Shown: one piece after another, positions 23,742-37,809 of the stretch
How positions within the stretch are numbered: position 1 is the stretch's first letter
Layout: the number at the start of each line of letters is the position of its first letter
From: Smittium culicis
Taxonomy: Eukaryota; Kickxellomycota; Harpellomycetes; Harpellales; Legeriomycetaceae
Reading direction: 5' to 3'
NCBI GenBank assembly: GCA_001970855.1
Contig: LSSN01000503.1
Coordinates: 1-64,000 of the forward strand
DNA length: 64,000 nt
The notes under the pieces: generated by a model
What the model was told of the DNA's origin: nothing
Seen by the model: only the letters and a program-made list of their open reading frames with translations
The model's database searches: none
Made by a program: the position numbers and the translations under genes

Positions 23742-24809
23742 ACTATCCTGTCATTTTCTATGTTACCAGTTTCACCCTATGTTTTATAATTCGGCACCCC
23801 AAATTAAAGTTAACAAATATAACCCGCCACTCCCTTAGTTTTAGAGCACCTATCACAGAAGGATTTTTTGCTAGAGTATAACTGCCTAAAATTCTATTTT
23901 GTATTTTTTCAAGAAAAAATCAGAAATTAAAAGTAGAATCATGAGTTGGGTTTTTAAATCTTAGATAAATCAAGTTTTGTTAGAAATATGATACTATCTG
24001 TGAACTTTGATCTTTAATAACAAAGCTCGTAAAATTTTCAAAGTTTAAAAAATATTTTTTACAGCCAGGTACACTTTAATTTTCATTGAATAAGATTTTT
24101 TACTATACTTGAATTAAATATAATTATAGAGCTAAATCCTTAGTTTTTCCCAACACAAGCTTTTTAAAAAAACTCAAATCCCGTAACTGCTCAAAGCATT
24201 AAAAATGTATCTATAATTATAATATCAAATATGTCGAGTTTTTGTTTTGATTTTTAGTAAATGTTTTGTTTACATAATTACAGTCACACTCGAATGATAT
24301 AAGTAATAAATAAAATAAAATAAAAATTTTTATTTTTTTTAGAGATTTTTATTATTTCTTTAATCTTTTTTATAATAAATTAGTGTTTCTGAAACTTTTT
24401 GAATTATTTTATACATATGGACACAAGAATATCTATACACTAATTTAATAGATTTTATTTATAGAAAAATATTATACTATTATAATTCTGGTACAATAAA
24501 TTCAATGAAAATACAAATTGTTGTTTTTAATTAATTGTGATAAGCCATTTTTTATTTAATTTGAATAATTTATCATATATATCCAAATTTATGTAAGTAA
24601 TTATATTTTTTATATAAGTCAAAAAAAAACTTCGCTATTTAAGTACTTCTATTGGATTTACCTGTGATATTTTATCATTATAATTCATGTTTTTTATATT
24701 CAGCATTTTCAAAGATTATAACTTATTTGAAAAAATGTTTGTACAATATTTAAAATAATTAGATAAAATTCAGTACTATTTTTATTAAATTAATTATCCA
24801 AATAAATAA

Positions 24810-24878
24810 TACAGGGTTTTGCATTCTATTTTGCAAAACGGTCTGACTATTTTGCAAAATAGAATGCAAAACCCTGTA
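24810..24878. repeat. near-perfect long hairpin, TA-flanked
   Basis: Arms TACAGGGTTTTGCATTCTAT... and the exact reverse complement ...ACCCTGTA are about 29 bp each around the 11-bp spacer CGGTCTGACTA. TA flanks on both sides and CAGGG-type termini suggest a minimal foldback transposon remnant (Tc1/mariner- or hAT-like). It could instead form a structured RNA or cruciform. Confidence 0.9.
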
Positions 24879-27800
24879 ACTAATATTTACCAAATTTACT
24901 AATACATCAGAAAATTTATATTTATACGCGTAAAAATATTATAATGTTAGCGCTTATCCCAAAAAATCTCACATTTTTATTCATTATATCTGCTCTTGTA
25001 ATAATGCAGAAACATGTATATTTATTTATGAAATTAAAATTCTTACGTGAAATTTAATGTTTTTCAGTGGATAACAAAATGTTTAGCTTTTTCTTTTTAA
25101 GAAAATTAATCAAAAAATCTCTCATTCATAATATGAAAATTAATTATTATTAAATATAAAATATAAAATATCAGATATTTTGATATTTATTTTTATATAA
25201 TAATTCTAAAATCGATCTTTTTTAATATATATTCAGCCACTTTCATTTAAATTCCGATAATTTTCTAGAATTTTTATAAAAAATTAATCAAATTATAGTT
25301 TTTTATATAAAAAAAATGTGCATACTATTTTTGAATACCTCAATCTATCAAGTTAAAGTTACTTTATACCTCGATAAAACATAAAAAGTTTGCAAAAAAA
25401 ATTTCCTGCGTAAATATTACTTTTTTTATTGTAAAGTTATTATATTATTCCAACAGCAAGCTATAAGTAAAAGAAGATTAAGAATTTTCCTCTTAATTCT
25501 AAAAATAATAATAAGCTAAAAATTTTAGAACAAAATAAACTAATATATTGAAAAATACAAAATTAATATTTCTTGAGGTACTTTAAACCAAAAAAAAACA
25601 TCACGCAATTTCAAAAATATCAATTTATTTATCTATTTTCAAATTTATATATATTCAAGAGCCCATATCCTAAATACGATTTTGAATTTAATAATAAACA
25701 TATTTTGGAACTTTATCTAAAGATAGTTTATTCTTTATCATTGCGAGTTTAGTATTTTTTATTTATAAGAAAAATTTTTTTGATTATATTTAAAAATGTT
25801 AAAGCACTGTAAAATTTTACTTTATGTATTTTTGACTCATTTAAAAGTGGAAAATAAGCAATATAAATATAATACCAACTCAATTTTAATACTTAATATA
25901 TTAAATTAAAAACTTTTCATATTTTTATTAATATATCTAATACCAGAAAATATTAATAAATGATACAATAGCGCTCATTTAGAGATAATTATCTATTTTT
26001 AGCAAATTAAAATTAAGAATTGTATCGTAAAATTAGCTTTGATATATTTATTCCGATTTTAATAGATTAATAAGTAATATTAAATGATCAAATTATACTT
26101 TTTCATTTTAAATAATCCTCTTCGATAAAGATGTCTATAAATTATGTATTATAGATAAAATTATATTCGGAATAAATCTTTGCTTCAAAATAGTTTTATT
26201 ATTCACTTCGCATAATTATTTAGGGAGAAGTCTCGTTAATCTAGAAAGGCTGCACTGTATAAAACTAATTAATTTTTGCATGAATAAAAAAAATATTTTC
26301 GTCAAATTTTGATTAGTACTAACTGATCCTCCTATATAATAGCCATAGTTGCTTATTTTATCCATTGATATAATCTGATTTATTTTTTTTTTATAAAATA
26401 TTTTTGTGATTTTATGTCTTAATATATATTTCTATTTTAAAGGATAAAATATATTGAAAATATTAAAACTAATTGAGGCAAAAATTAGAAACCAAAAATA
26501 AGAATTCAGTAAAATTTAAGTTGTATTTCTTTATTTTAAAATAAGATTAAACTTTGGTTGTTTTTTTCTTTTTTTAGATATTCGAATTTTGTTAGATTAT
26601 ATTATGTGAATTAAATTTATTATCACTATTAAAAAATTTTAATTTAATTTGATTATTTTCTTCGTAAATATGAAATAATTACATTTTTTCTATTAGTAGT
26701 AAAATTTACCTGAATAACTAGAATTATAAAATAAAAATTTACGGAAAAATTTATTTATCATTATTTAGCTGACAATATTGACAAAATTTAAGTATGGGTC
26801 AGTTATTATAAGCTGTTATTATATTTTATTGATATCTTTGTCAGTGAATAATTTATAAGATTTCTACTTTCATTAATGAGCGCATATTTTATTTTAACAT
26901 AACAATAAATAATATTCATGATGAAAATAAAAGGAAAATTCATCATTTAAACTTCTAAATATAAAAAATAGTAAAAGAGTATATAAAACCATTATTTATA
27001 CTTTATGTGAAATAATAAATGAAATATAACTACTATTCAAAGCTATTAGTCGCCATTTTAACTCGATAGCATGAAACTATAACAAAAATACATTTAAAAT
27101 AAAAAAATTGCTTAATTTAACTTTTTAATAAATTATCTTTTTTAGTTACAAATTATATCAACAATTCTGGATTTCAAAATAGAATAATAAAATCTTATTT
27201 GAATAGTATTATAAATGTGTTCAATAAATTATTATTTATACTATGAATCTTATCAACACTAATATTTCATATAAAATATAAAATTTTCTATATTTTAATT
27301 TTCAAGAATAATGAATCAATAAATTATAAAAATATGAAATAAACTAAAATAAGATTTAGAAACAATGATTTCTCATTTTCAAGAAATTATTCATATATAA
27401 AAATTAAATAAATAGAAGAGGTATAAAAAATTTTTTATTATAATATATTCATTTGATGATGATAGGCTTTGAGATAGTGAATTATGAATATAAATTAAAT
27501 TTGTTGATAATAGAGATAATTTGAACATAATTTGGGCATTAAAATTCTTTTAAGCTCACAAATATGCACAAAAAATCGTCAGGATTTTTTTTTCTAGATA
27601 TATAAAATTAGTTTGATAACGCCTCGGTAGTATTTATTTTTGTAAAAAAAAAAAACTGAATAAAAATTATTTCTGAAATTTTTTGAAAAAAAATGTGAAC
27701 AATTTGAACTGCAATTTTTAAATTAGCCTTCGAACAATTTTTAATAAAATATTATAAATAAAAATATATGATTTTTTAACTGTGCGCATATGTTGTAAAT

Positions 27801-29571
27801 ATACCTTTTAGTATTAAATTTAAAGATTTATAGCTATGCTTTGGTATCAATATCTTGCATTATACACTTTTTTATAGTTTAATGGATTAAATGAGTGTAT
27901 TGATTCGATATCAAAAAGTCTCATATTCGCAGTCTATCTCTTCTTAAAGCTACTAAATGGATTTTCTGAGCATAATAAAACTCTGCATTAAATATTTAAG
28001 AGAAATTTAAAAGAAAAAAGATTTATTTATTTTGTTATTTTGTTATTAATATAATTTTTTCTAAAAAAATTATATATTTGATTTTATAAATAAAATAAAT
28101 CTTAGGAATGCATTTTTATATTTTTTTTATTGATTAGAAAAAATTAAGATAAATTATGGAAAATTTTGAAGAGATACCGATAAATTTAAAAATCAATCAC
28201 AATTTATAATAAATTCTATTTAATTGAATCCGTTAAAATTAATGCAACATTAATGGTACACATAAAAGTATTTTTCTTTAGGTAAAAAACACAACAGTTA
28301 ATTTTTCAAATAATATCATATAAAACCTGAATGTTTATAAAATTGATTTATTAGGATATACAAAAAACCAATATTGATCAAAGAAAAAATTTAATAAATA
28401 CTTTCCTTGAACCGAAGAATATTTGATTTAGTAGGAAGCAAATCAAGATTTTAATTTAATATACTGATATCGGAAAACGTAGTAGAGAATAATATAATTA
28501 GATTTAAAAACATATTTATTAAAATATCTAGCTATATCAAACTAAAAGTGTCATCACATTAAAAAAAAATCATATTATTACTAAAAAGGCGGTTAGTGAC
28601 AATAATCGGATTTTAATCACTAAATTAATTTATGAGGGTTGAACATAGGATTAATTTAAGCGGCTGAATATTATATCCATGATTCTTATAAAACATGGAA
28701 ACTTGAAATAATTGGAATTTTTCAAAAATCAATAAAAAACTAAACTAATATTGAGTTTGATATTTTTTTTATGCTGTATACATATATAGATATTTACAAT
28801 TAAAATATTTATCGAACTGATTATTATTTATTTTGAGGCGAACAGTAGAAATAATTTTTATAGAAAATTTTTCATGTGATAAAAAAAGTTGTGTTAAATA
28901 ATATTTAGATCTAAAAGAAAAAATTAAAATTTCAAATTAGATTACCATTTCCCCTGATTTTTCTTTTAATACTAATCTTTACTATTGATCATATTTAATA
29001 TTATTGAGACATAAGCATTTAATTTATTACATAAGCATTACATATTAATTTTAATTAAATTTTAATGATGTTATAGATATAATCATAGTTTTTTATAGAA
29101 AAATATTTTTATGTGCAGAATCTAAGAATATTGAATTATATTGGCAATACATAGTTTCATGAATGCCTTATTAATTTTTTGAGGTATTTCTTAATTAATC
29201 TTGAATTTATTAGTAGGTAAAAAAAATTAATGAAAAATGACTTAGAACTTTTTTAAGAGAAATCTTCTGGTGTTATTGATATTTTAAAAAGGACGGGTTA
29301 AAGAGTGATATTCGACGAGATTCAAATTTAAGAAATTAAGCAAGTGACTAAAACTAACAATAAAAATTCTCTGTAAGTTAAATAGATAAGCGATTAAAGA
29401 AATAAAATATTTAGCAGAATGGATACGTTCTTTAGTTAATTTATGATTTATACTAATAAAAATAGATAGTAATATTTTAAAATTGGTGGATAGTGGTAAA
29501 TTTACTTTTAAATAGTTGAAAAAGATATTAAACAATTAAATTTTCTATAAAATTAAAGTATTTTTATTTTT

Positions 29572-29764
29572 TTAACCCTTTCACGGGCAGTAGAATTTTT
29601 TTGATCTTCCAAATATAGCCAACTGTGTTCAGCTAAAATTATATAATTCTGATCCCTTAAGAAATATTTTTTAATTTCATTTTAACAGCAAATAATGAAT
29701 TTATAAATTATAAACGAATAAAAATATTCGAATTTTTTAAGAATGTTGAACGGGAAAGAGTTAA
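29572..29764 (-). mobile_element. TTAA MITE, family 1, inside the core (reverse copy)
   Basis: TTAACCCTTTCACGGGCAGT at the left and GAACGGGAAAGAGTTAA at the right. About 193 bp with intact TTAA on both sides. The interior is more AT-shifted than in gene-block copies. Confidence 0.85.
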
Positions 29765-32086
29765 AACAGTTATTTCGCGTTTTTCTTACTTTTTTTTGCT
29801 CAAATAATAATACAATTTACAAGAGTGTTATTGCTATTTGATCTTTTATATACATAGACAAAAATAAAAAGATAACAGAAAAATATCAACTAATATTAAT
29901 TAACGAAAATATGCCATTTAAAACGTATTTAAATAAAAATACATATTATGAATTAATTTGGTTTTTGATACAGACAATGAAGCTTAAATTATTTTCCATG
30001 CATTAATGAAGGATTAAAATAATTTTTTAGCTAATTTTTTATCTTTTCTCACAAATTTTATGGAAATTTAAACCTCGAATGTAAATTCATCTCCAGAAAT
30101 TATAATAATTATATGTAAAAATATCTTACACAAGTTTTCTAATGCCAAATAATTTATCAAATTGCGAAAAAGTTATTTTTAACTTTATTTGTAATCTCTA
30201 AAATCCTAATTTTATTACTTTAATCATTAAATATAATAAATGTATACATATAAACTATTTTTGCGTTAAATACATATTTTTTATAGTGAACTAATTTATC
30301 ATATTAATAATTTTATCATACTTTAAAAAATATATGAAGCTAAAATTGACTTAATATTAAAGCTTTAACTATATAATTAAAAGTCTAATATTCTTTATTA
30401 TTTTTTGAATATGATAGCACAAGAGTTTAATCAGGGCCATAAAATTCATTTGCCAATTTATTCCTAGTAATTTAATAAAAATATTATATTTGAATTTTAT
30501 AAGCAACTTTTAGTACTACATGGTAAGAACGATGGTAGAAAATCATGTCAATTGGTAGATAATTTTAGTATACTAAGATAAAAAAAGCTACTTTAATTTA
30601 TCCAATTTAAAAATAAATCATTTAGACTACTATCAGCTGCGATATAAAACTATATTTTTTATTAGTTATAATCAGATATTAACTAATTTATTAACAATAA
30701 ATTTAAAAAATACTTTCAATATATATATATATATATATTTTCAGAGAAAATTTTGCGGCTATTCCATAATTAATATGATGATTTTTAAATATGAAAATAA
30801 AAAAAACAGTATACTTTTTCTTTTTTTTGTGTGATTAATACATTTTTTTAGAAATAAAGAATATTCAGTAGATAAAAATATTTAATAAACATAATCTTTT
30901 TCAATAATAAGGTTAAAGATAAATCCGAATATTTATATACTCAAATAGAAAAAATGGATATAAACAGTGTTATAAATTATCAATAAAAATCATAAGTAAG
31001 AGTTATTAAGATATTGATATAGAAACTTATTATTTTAAAAAAATTCAGTAAATAATATAGATAATCCAAATAATAAACATAAATATTTAAGATGATATAA
31101 AAAAATAATTATATAAATCTATTGGAGATTAAATAAATAGATATTATACTTTATTATTGTCTTTTAATTTGAATTAACTGAATATCAATTAAAAATTTAA
31201 AATAAAATAGAAAACATGAAAACATGAAAAAATACATATATAAAAAGAAGAAAAAAACTAATTTAAAAGAAATGAATTTTTAGATGAAAAAAAAACCCCT
31301 TAATTTTTTTCGGCTTTGAAACTTTGAATTATTCAATATTATTTACTATCTAATAGTGGGTTATTTTGATTATATTAAAAATACATGTCTTAATTTTTTG
31401 ATTCGACTTTTAAATTTATTATATAAATATACATTATCATTAAATAGCGATATTCAAAATATAAGCATGTTAATGATAGTAATAGAAATTAAAATCCGGA
31501 TAAATTTATGTTTACTTATTATAAAACGAAGAATAATAAATAGATAAAACTCTATAAACAAAACATTTACTAAAAATCAAAACAAAAACTCGACATATTT
31601 GATATTATAATTATAGATACATTTTTAATGCTTTGAGCAGTTACGGGATTTGAGTTTTTTTAAAAAGCTTGTGTTGGGAAAAACTAAGGATTTAGCTCTA
31701 TAATTATATTTAATTCAAGTATAGTAAAAAATCTTATTCAATGAAAATTAAAGTGTACCTGGCTGTAAAAAATATTTTTTAAACTTTGAAAATTTTACGA
31801 GCTTTGTTATTAAAGATCAAAGTTCACAGATAGTATCATATTTCTAACAAAACTTGATTTATCTAAGATTTAAAAACCCAACTCATGACTCTACTTTTAA
31901 TTTCTGATTTTTTCTTGAAAAAATACAAAATAGAATTTTAGGCAGTTATACTCTAGCAAAAAATCCTTCTGTGATAGGTGCTCTAAAACTAAGGGAGTGG
32001 CGGGTTATATTTGTTAACTTTAATTTGGGGTGCCGAATTATAAAACATAGGGCGAAACTGGTAACATAGAAAATGACAGGATAGTT

Positions 32087-32155
32087 TAGCCCTCCAAGTC
32101 CTGACTCTTTCAAGCTTCAAATGCATATTGAATGCACTCTAGGACTTGGAGGGTT
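32087..32155 (-). mobile_element. TTAA MITE, family 2 (right-arm copy)
   Basis: Mirror copy of the left-arm element, with ends TTAGCCCTCCAAGTCCTGA and CTAGGACTTGGAGGGTTA. Its presence at the same place in both arms means it inserted before the arms were duplicated or was spread by conversion. Confidence 0.75.
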
Positions 32156-32159
32156 ATGT

Positions 32160-32165
32160 AAAAAA
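32160..32165 (-). terminator. Pol III terminator of the tri-tRNA unit (right arm)
   Basis: Six A on the plus strand, so T6 in the sense of the tRNA transcript, six bases after tRNA-Ser. Mirrors the left arm. Confidence 0.75.
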
Positions 32166-32170
32166 GTTAG

Positions 32171-32252
32171 CGTCACCTGCAGGATTCGAACCTGCGCTCC
32201 CAAAGGGAAATGGCTTAGCAGGCCACCGCGTTAACCACTCCGCCAAAGTGAC
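32171..32252 (-). tRNA. tRNA-Ser (GCU), second copy
   Basis: Identical in sequence to 23575-23656 and placed in mirror orientation, with transcription toward the core. Class II variable arm and GCT anticodon present. Confidence 0.95.
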
Positions 32253-32254
32253 TT

Positions 32255-32325
32255 TGCGTAGACCGGGAATCGAACCCGGGTCTGCCGCGTGGCAGGCGGC
32301 AATTATACCACTAAACCATCTACGC
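32255..32325 (-). tRNA. tRNA-Gly (GCC), second copy
   Basis: Identical to 23502-23572. Two bases separate it from tRNA-Ser and five from tRNA-Met, as in the left arm. Confidence 0.95.
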
Positions 32326-32330
32326 AAACA

Positions 32331-32404
32331 TGCTCTGAGTGAGGCTCGAACTCACGACCTTGAGATTATGAGACTCACGCTCTACCAACTGAGCCATCAA
32401 AGCA
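32331..32404 (-). tRNA. tRNA-Met (CAU), second copy
   Basis: Identical to 23423-23496. First gene of the mirrored tri-tRNA unit. Confidence 0.93.
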
Positions 32405-32669
32405 CGTAAGCTCGTGAATTTTTATATTTGTCAAATCACTGTTTTCTCCCTTGTGGTTTTACAACTAGGTTTCTCCCGATGCTGAATCAGTTTATTATTA
32501 TTATCACAATTTAATACTTTTTGTTTTATAATTTATTTTTTCATCATATGACCCTATTTCCCAAGGATCATATGATTATATTTAACAAAAAAACCATTAA
32601 AGAATCGTTTCCCCATGTATCATATAACTTGTGGGAAAACTAGTCATATGGTACTAATACTAATACTAA

Positions 32670-33980
32670 GAATGAAGAATTGCTTTTGTAAAAGCATGAA
32701 TGAAGCTGAAATAAGATAGATAGAGGAGTTTATAAATAGCTGCAGCTTTGGTAGAAAATAGGAAGGATAGGATCTTTTTGTAATAAATATTAATTTCACT
32801 AATAAATCGTTATTAACATAGATTTTATTAAATTATTACACCTTATATTTTACATCATAAGCAGAAAAAAGGGATTTAACTTTAATAAAGTTAATCTGGT
32901 ATCAAACTAGAAATAGTGTATATATTAATTAATATACGACATTAACGTTGTGAAATTTTATATTAGTGAAATCACTGTTTTTCCCTGCGTGGTTTTTAGG
33001 ACGATCACACTAATATTCGTTATATTTATATTTTTAGCGGTACTATTTTAATACATACAATTATTACGTGCATCAATTATTAAAATATTACACGTCAATA
33101 GTAATTTAATTAACTTAGCTAATTTTATTCTTTAATTAGTTATTCCCAATGACGTATAACCGCACTAATTACTATTTAGTAACATGTAGTGACGTTTAAT
33201 ATATAAATGTTACAAAATATGATACATACAAAGAATAATTTCTATAAATACCTTGATGAAAGAAATATGATTCGGGGAAGAGAAAACAATATGAAAGTTA
33301 TTATTATAATTATCTTCCACTTACATCTAATAAAATACTAAATAACTTTTATTATTAAACTTATAATATTAAATATTTAACTTAAAATTAATACATTGTG
33401 ACCTTATTCACAATAAAACTACCTTCAAAAAAGAGAGGCTATATCTATTATAAGATTTTTAAGAACTAATTTTAGTATGAAAGCTAATAATTATACGAAA
33501 TTAATGTTGTGAAAAATAATGTTACATGAGAAAGGCTGTTTTTTACCCTTGTTTTTTTTTTTTGGAGAATCTCAATAACACATTATTTATATTATTATTA
33601 TAGCATTAATAAATTATTTTGTGAAACGTGAATGTGTGCCACATGAAAAATATTTACTTTAAATCTAGAATATCAATACCAGATTCTAGAGCTATAAATA
33701 CCTCGATACAGTATTTCTGGATCGAGAGGAACTTTTGTTATTTTGAAAGAAGGTTTTAGTTTCTTCTAGTTTTCCTAATTATTAAATATTAACCTCATTA
33801 ATAAAACTTTCTAATTAAATTCAATCTTTTCAATCTTTTCAATCTTTTCAATCTGTTTTTTTTGTCGTGATGCGGTGTATAATTACAATAATCCTCTCAT
33901 ACTATAAGAGTCTATAACTAATGTAAGACTCTTTTGTGGAACTAGGCGTTGTATAAAAAATTTTATATGACATTAACCTG
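32670..33980 (-). repeat. LTR-like direct-repeat units, right-arm counterpart
   Basis: The three unit boxes and TATA-like blocks of the left arm recur here in reverse complement (for example AGTTTATAAATAGCTGCAGC near 32727, and TGTGAAATTTTATATT near 32949). Their status as LTRs is unproven. Confidence 0.5.
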
Positions 33981-36900
33981 TCACAAATTACAGGTTAATA
34001 AATCCAATCAGATTATTAGAACCTGTTAGAATCAAAAATTTATTGGCTATACAAAGACTATGTTCTAATAAAATTAATATTTTTGCTTAAAATATTGTAT
34101 AATAACTATTGTTTAATAAGCTAATATAAAACCCTGAATTTATTAAACATTTAACCTTTAAAAATTACATAGCACCATTATTTACTGTCACTGATCCAAG
34201 TTTTTTCATATTAATGCGACGTTTATTAATCGATTTTTTACCACTATAGTATTTATAACTATCTCACTGTAATTTTTTAGTCGCTCTATTATAAAAAGAG
34301 TATTATTATAAGGTGCCTCCAATGGTATAATTCATTTTAGCTCAATTTTTATCCTTACATCTAAAAAACGCGCAATTACATTTCATAAAGGGCGTCGTGA
34401 TAATTTATTCGCGTTGCGGAAATTTATATTTGTAAATTTCAGCATTTATAAACGTCTTAATTATTTAAATCTCGCTTCAAATATTATTTTTACTATAAGT
34501 ATGGAGGGAAATTCAAAAAATTTATTTTATTGACCACCAGCTAAAATAATTAAGTATTAATCATTGGAATGAGTGTTGTTCATAAGTTTTTTTCTTCAAT
34601 TTAGAAAATTTACCTGATTTTATCTAAGGATCAGGATATAATATTATTTATGCATAAAACTAATTATGTCTAAAGGTCAAAATAATTGGTACTAGTTACC
34701 GCTATTTGAAATATGAAACAAATTTAACAAATAAAATTTTCCAAGGGAGCATAAATTTTCAATAAATATTACATTTCTCAGTTCCAAACTGTTACCATTT
34801 TGCATTAGTTATCTTTAATTAATATTCATAGCTAAATAATTTAATATATCTTTCAAAAAACATTCTTTTAAAATTTTTTCCATTGATATTTTTTTAAAAT
34901 TATCAAATAAGTTTTTTATGCTTTGAATATCATTAATAATATTAATTCATGTTTATCACTATTTTATTTTTATTTAAAACTGATTATTATATATAAATTG
35001 ATAATTGTGTTTCTGTAAATATGTGATTTTTGAAGTGATATTTCAATCTTAAAATTTTTGAATTTAACGCACTATAAACTTTTTGAGGCTAATATTATTT
35101 ATCAAGGATTTTTTTTCTGGCTCTTTCCCGTTCGAAGCAACAGTATAGTAATTATAGCCTTAAATGTCAAGATACGAATATATTTATAACATGATATTAT
35201 GAATCGAATTATTTTATTGTACCAATTTAAATTTATTGATTTTATTACTTATAACTTTGCATAATAACAACTAAAAATATTTTATCAGCCTAATTATTTA
35301 AACAACCAATTAAAATAGTTTATTACCAAAAATATTTAAAAATTCCATTTTTATATTTCTATCGATTGTAAATTGAACAAAATTTCAATTTATTATGATT
35401 TTATAAAATTAATCTTTAAAAAGTATTTTTTTAATTTTACCTCTTTCGTTTACGCTTTTTTTATATAGTTTTAAATTTTCTATAAGAGATGTTTAAGCAT
35501 TATATTTTTTCAGATTTTGTTGATTTATAAATATTAATATGTCATATATCTTTAGCTTTTACTTTCTCTATTATATATTTTAACATTTTATGTAAGTCAT
35601 TTTAGAGCTTTAGCTTTTTTATCCAAAAATTTCCAATTTATAAATGTTAAAAAGTGTACAGTTTACCTTTTTAAATTAATATAATCTACGTTTTGAAAAA
35701 AATTAATCGTTCTAAAATATTAAAATACTATTCAATTAGATATTTACAATACAAAAAAAATAATGCATTATTTTTATCTAATAAATTAAGGGTTTATTTA
35801 TTTTAAAAAACCTTGCTTATGTAACATCAATTACGTAATTATATTCTAAATACTACTTTTTTAATTATTTATAATCTTATTTTTATAGATTATTAATTAA
35901 AATATATTTTTTATTTTTTATACTTTTCTCCAGATATTTTTATGAGTAAAAATGTGCTATTTATGTGTAGCTCTGGAATTTAATATATATATTTGCTAAA
36001 TATGAATAAGAATTTTTGAGAAACGTTTTCAAAGTGAAAAATAATTAAAAATAATAGCTTTATTCGAAAAAGCTCTATTTAAATGAATTTATCAAGGAAA
36101 TAATATTCAAATAGCATCATGAAATTTTTATAAAATATATTCAAATGATTTCTATCAAATTTGAAGTGAGAGATTTATCGATGCAGAAAATTTAAATAAA
36201 ATCAATAATCATTCGATGAAAATAACTATATTTACTAAATTAATATACTAAAATATCTATTGTTTAAATAAAATCTACATACTGTTGATTTATAAACTAA
36301 AAAAAGTAATGATGTTATAGAGAGCAATTAGTATTATAAAGCTAGCTTTTATTCTATAAAAACTATATAAATCGGTATAAATTTTTATTAAATTCAAACT
36401 TAACCATATAAAAAACATAAAAAATATAAAATACATGTCATTAAATATGCATTTTTTTTAAAAGAATACAAACGCTTATAAATTTAGATAAATTAAATAA
36501 GCCTAATTATATAATTATTTAGCTAATACTGAATTAGGCATTAAAATCTTAATCTAATCAAATTCTAACATGAATTAAATATGAATAATATAGAATCAAG
36601 CTATTGATCATATAATATTAAATTTAGAAAATCCTAATTATCACTAGAATAATATTTTATTTAGGTTCATTTGATAATAAAAAGATAAATAATCTGTTAA
36701 ATCAAGAAAATCATTTATTATTCAGTAAAATTCGATATAATTCAAGTAAAGTTTATTATTCTCGAGTATATAAATTCGAAAAAGTTTTATTTTCTGATTA
36801 ATTCACTTATTTAAACCTCTGTGAGAACTAATTTTTGACATTGATAATTATTGAAAAATAAAGTTTCTGATAGAAAAAAAAGTTTATGGAAAAAATTCAT

Positions 36901-37809
36901 AAAATTCAATAAATTTCTTTTATGATCAAATATAAACCAATTAATTTTCAACTAAAATCAATTTTTCTAGGTATATTTAAAATTTTATTCAGTTGATACT
37001 CAAATAATCCAATTGAATTTCAACTTTAATGAATTGATAAATAATTAAAATCTTAAAATATTCTTCACCTAATATAAATATATTCTTAGACGAATAAGGC
37101 GTGAAAATATTATAATTTTGCATAAAATAATTCCGTGAAATATATATAGTGATATTTTTTGTTTTTGATATAAATTTAATTAATAATATAAAATTATGAT
37201 AAAAGAAAAAGAATTGATATGATCTAATGATCAGAATTAAATTTTTAAATGATTAATTTTGAATTTATACTACACTTATATTTTTTATAACTAGAATATA
37301 TATTTTATTTTATTTAAAATTCATATTTCAACTCTAGGGTTAAAATTTTTCATATAAGCATTAAATAAGAATATAAAAAAAAAAGCTTTAATATATATAT
37401 ATATATGAAGACAAATTTTTGTGGTAGCTAATTGAAAAAAAATTCAAAAACTGGTATTTCCAAAAACATTAAATAAATTCTTATTTTAATATAACAAATA
37501 GATAAAAATTCAAAAATTTAATTAAGAAAAATTACACGGTATTACCTGAATTTTTATTATTTTTGGTGTATTTTATGATTAAATATATCATGTGATGTTT
37601 TAAGAATTTGTAAAAATAAAATTTAGACAGTTTTTAAACATTAATTTGGATCTATAAGTAAAAATTCATTAAATAAATTCAATAAATACGCTTTAAATAT
37701 CAAATAAAGTATCTATTTTTAAAGATAAAATAAATTTTAAATAATTATTATATTAATTGCCTATGAATGAAATTTCCTGATTATAGCTATGTAGAATTTA
37801 TTTTTTTAA

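Larger units (their letters stand above)
21030..24272 (+). repeat. left arm of the large inverted repeat
   Basis: It matches the reverse complement of 31555-34793 along its full length with scattered substitutions and small indels. The outer border lies at GTTTGAAACTGAGAAATG near 21033. The inner border lies after GTAAATGTTTTGTTTA at 24272, where similarity stops abruptly. It contains three LTR-like direct-repeat units, a tri-tRNA cluster and a CCCTCC-type MITE. Confidence 0.97.
24273..31554. other. central core between the inverted-repeat arms; candidate centromere core
   Basis: This is 7.28 kb of extremely AT-rich unique sequence with no coding frame of substance. It contains a 69-bp hairpin (24810-24878), one TTAA MITE (29572-29764) and a short AT dinucleotide run near 30720. 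Small frames at 29284-29535 and 31356-31547 show no family features. Together with the tRNA-bearing inverted arms it has the layout of a small regional centromere, but composition alone does not prove this. Confidence 0.55.
31555..34793 (-). repeat. right arm of the large inverted repeat
   Basis: Reverse complement of 21030-24272. Visible differences include the block ACTAGGTTTC versus GCCTTATTAC next to the tRNA cluster, four versus three GATTGAAAA units near 33830, loss of one TTATTAAACAATAG copy near 34110, and scattered single-base changes. These show two real, slightly diverged copies. Confidence 0.97.

Noticed and set aside
32146..32409. Same 87-codon frame at the right tRNA cluster
   Set aside because: Same antisense-tRNA artefact in the mirrored copy.
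21030..34793. Organellar (plastid or mitochondrial) inverted repeat with tRNAs
   Set aside because: No rRNA, ribosomal or respiratory genes; tRNAs are of nuclear eukaryotic type and neighbours are spliced nuclear genes.
21030..34793. Palindrome as an assembly artefact
   Set aside because: Arms differ at several indels and bases and have different outer flanks, so two real copies are more likely; long reads would settle it.
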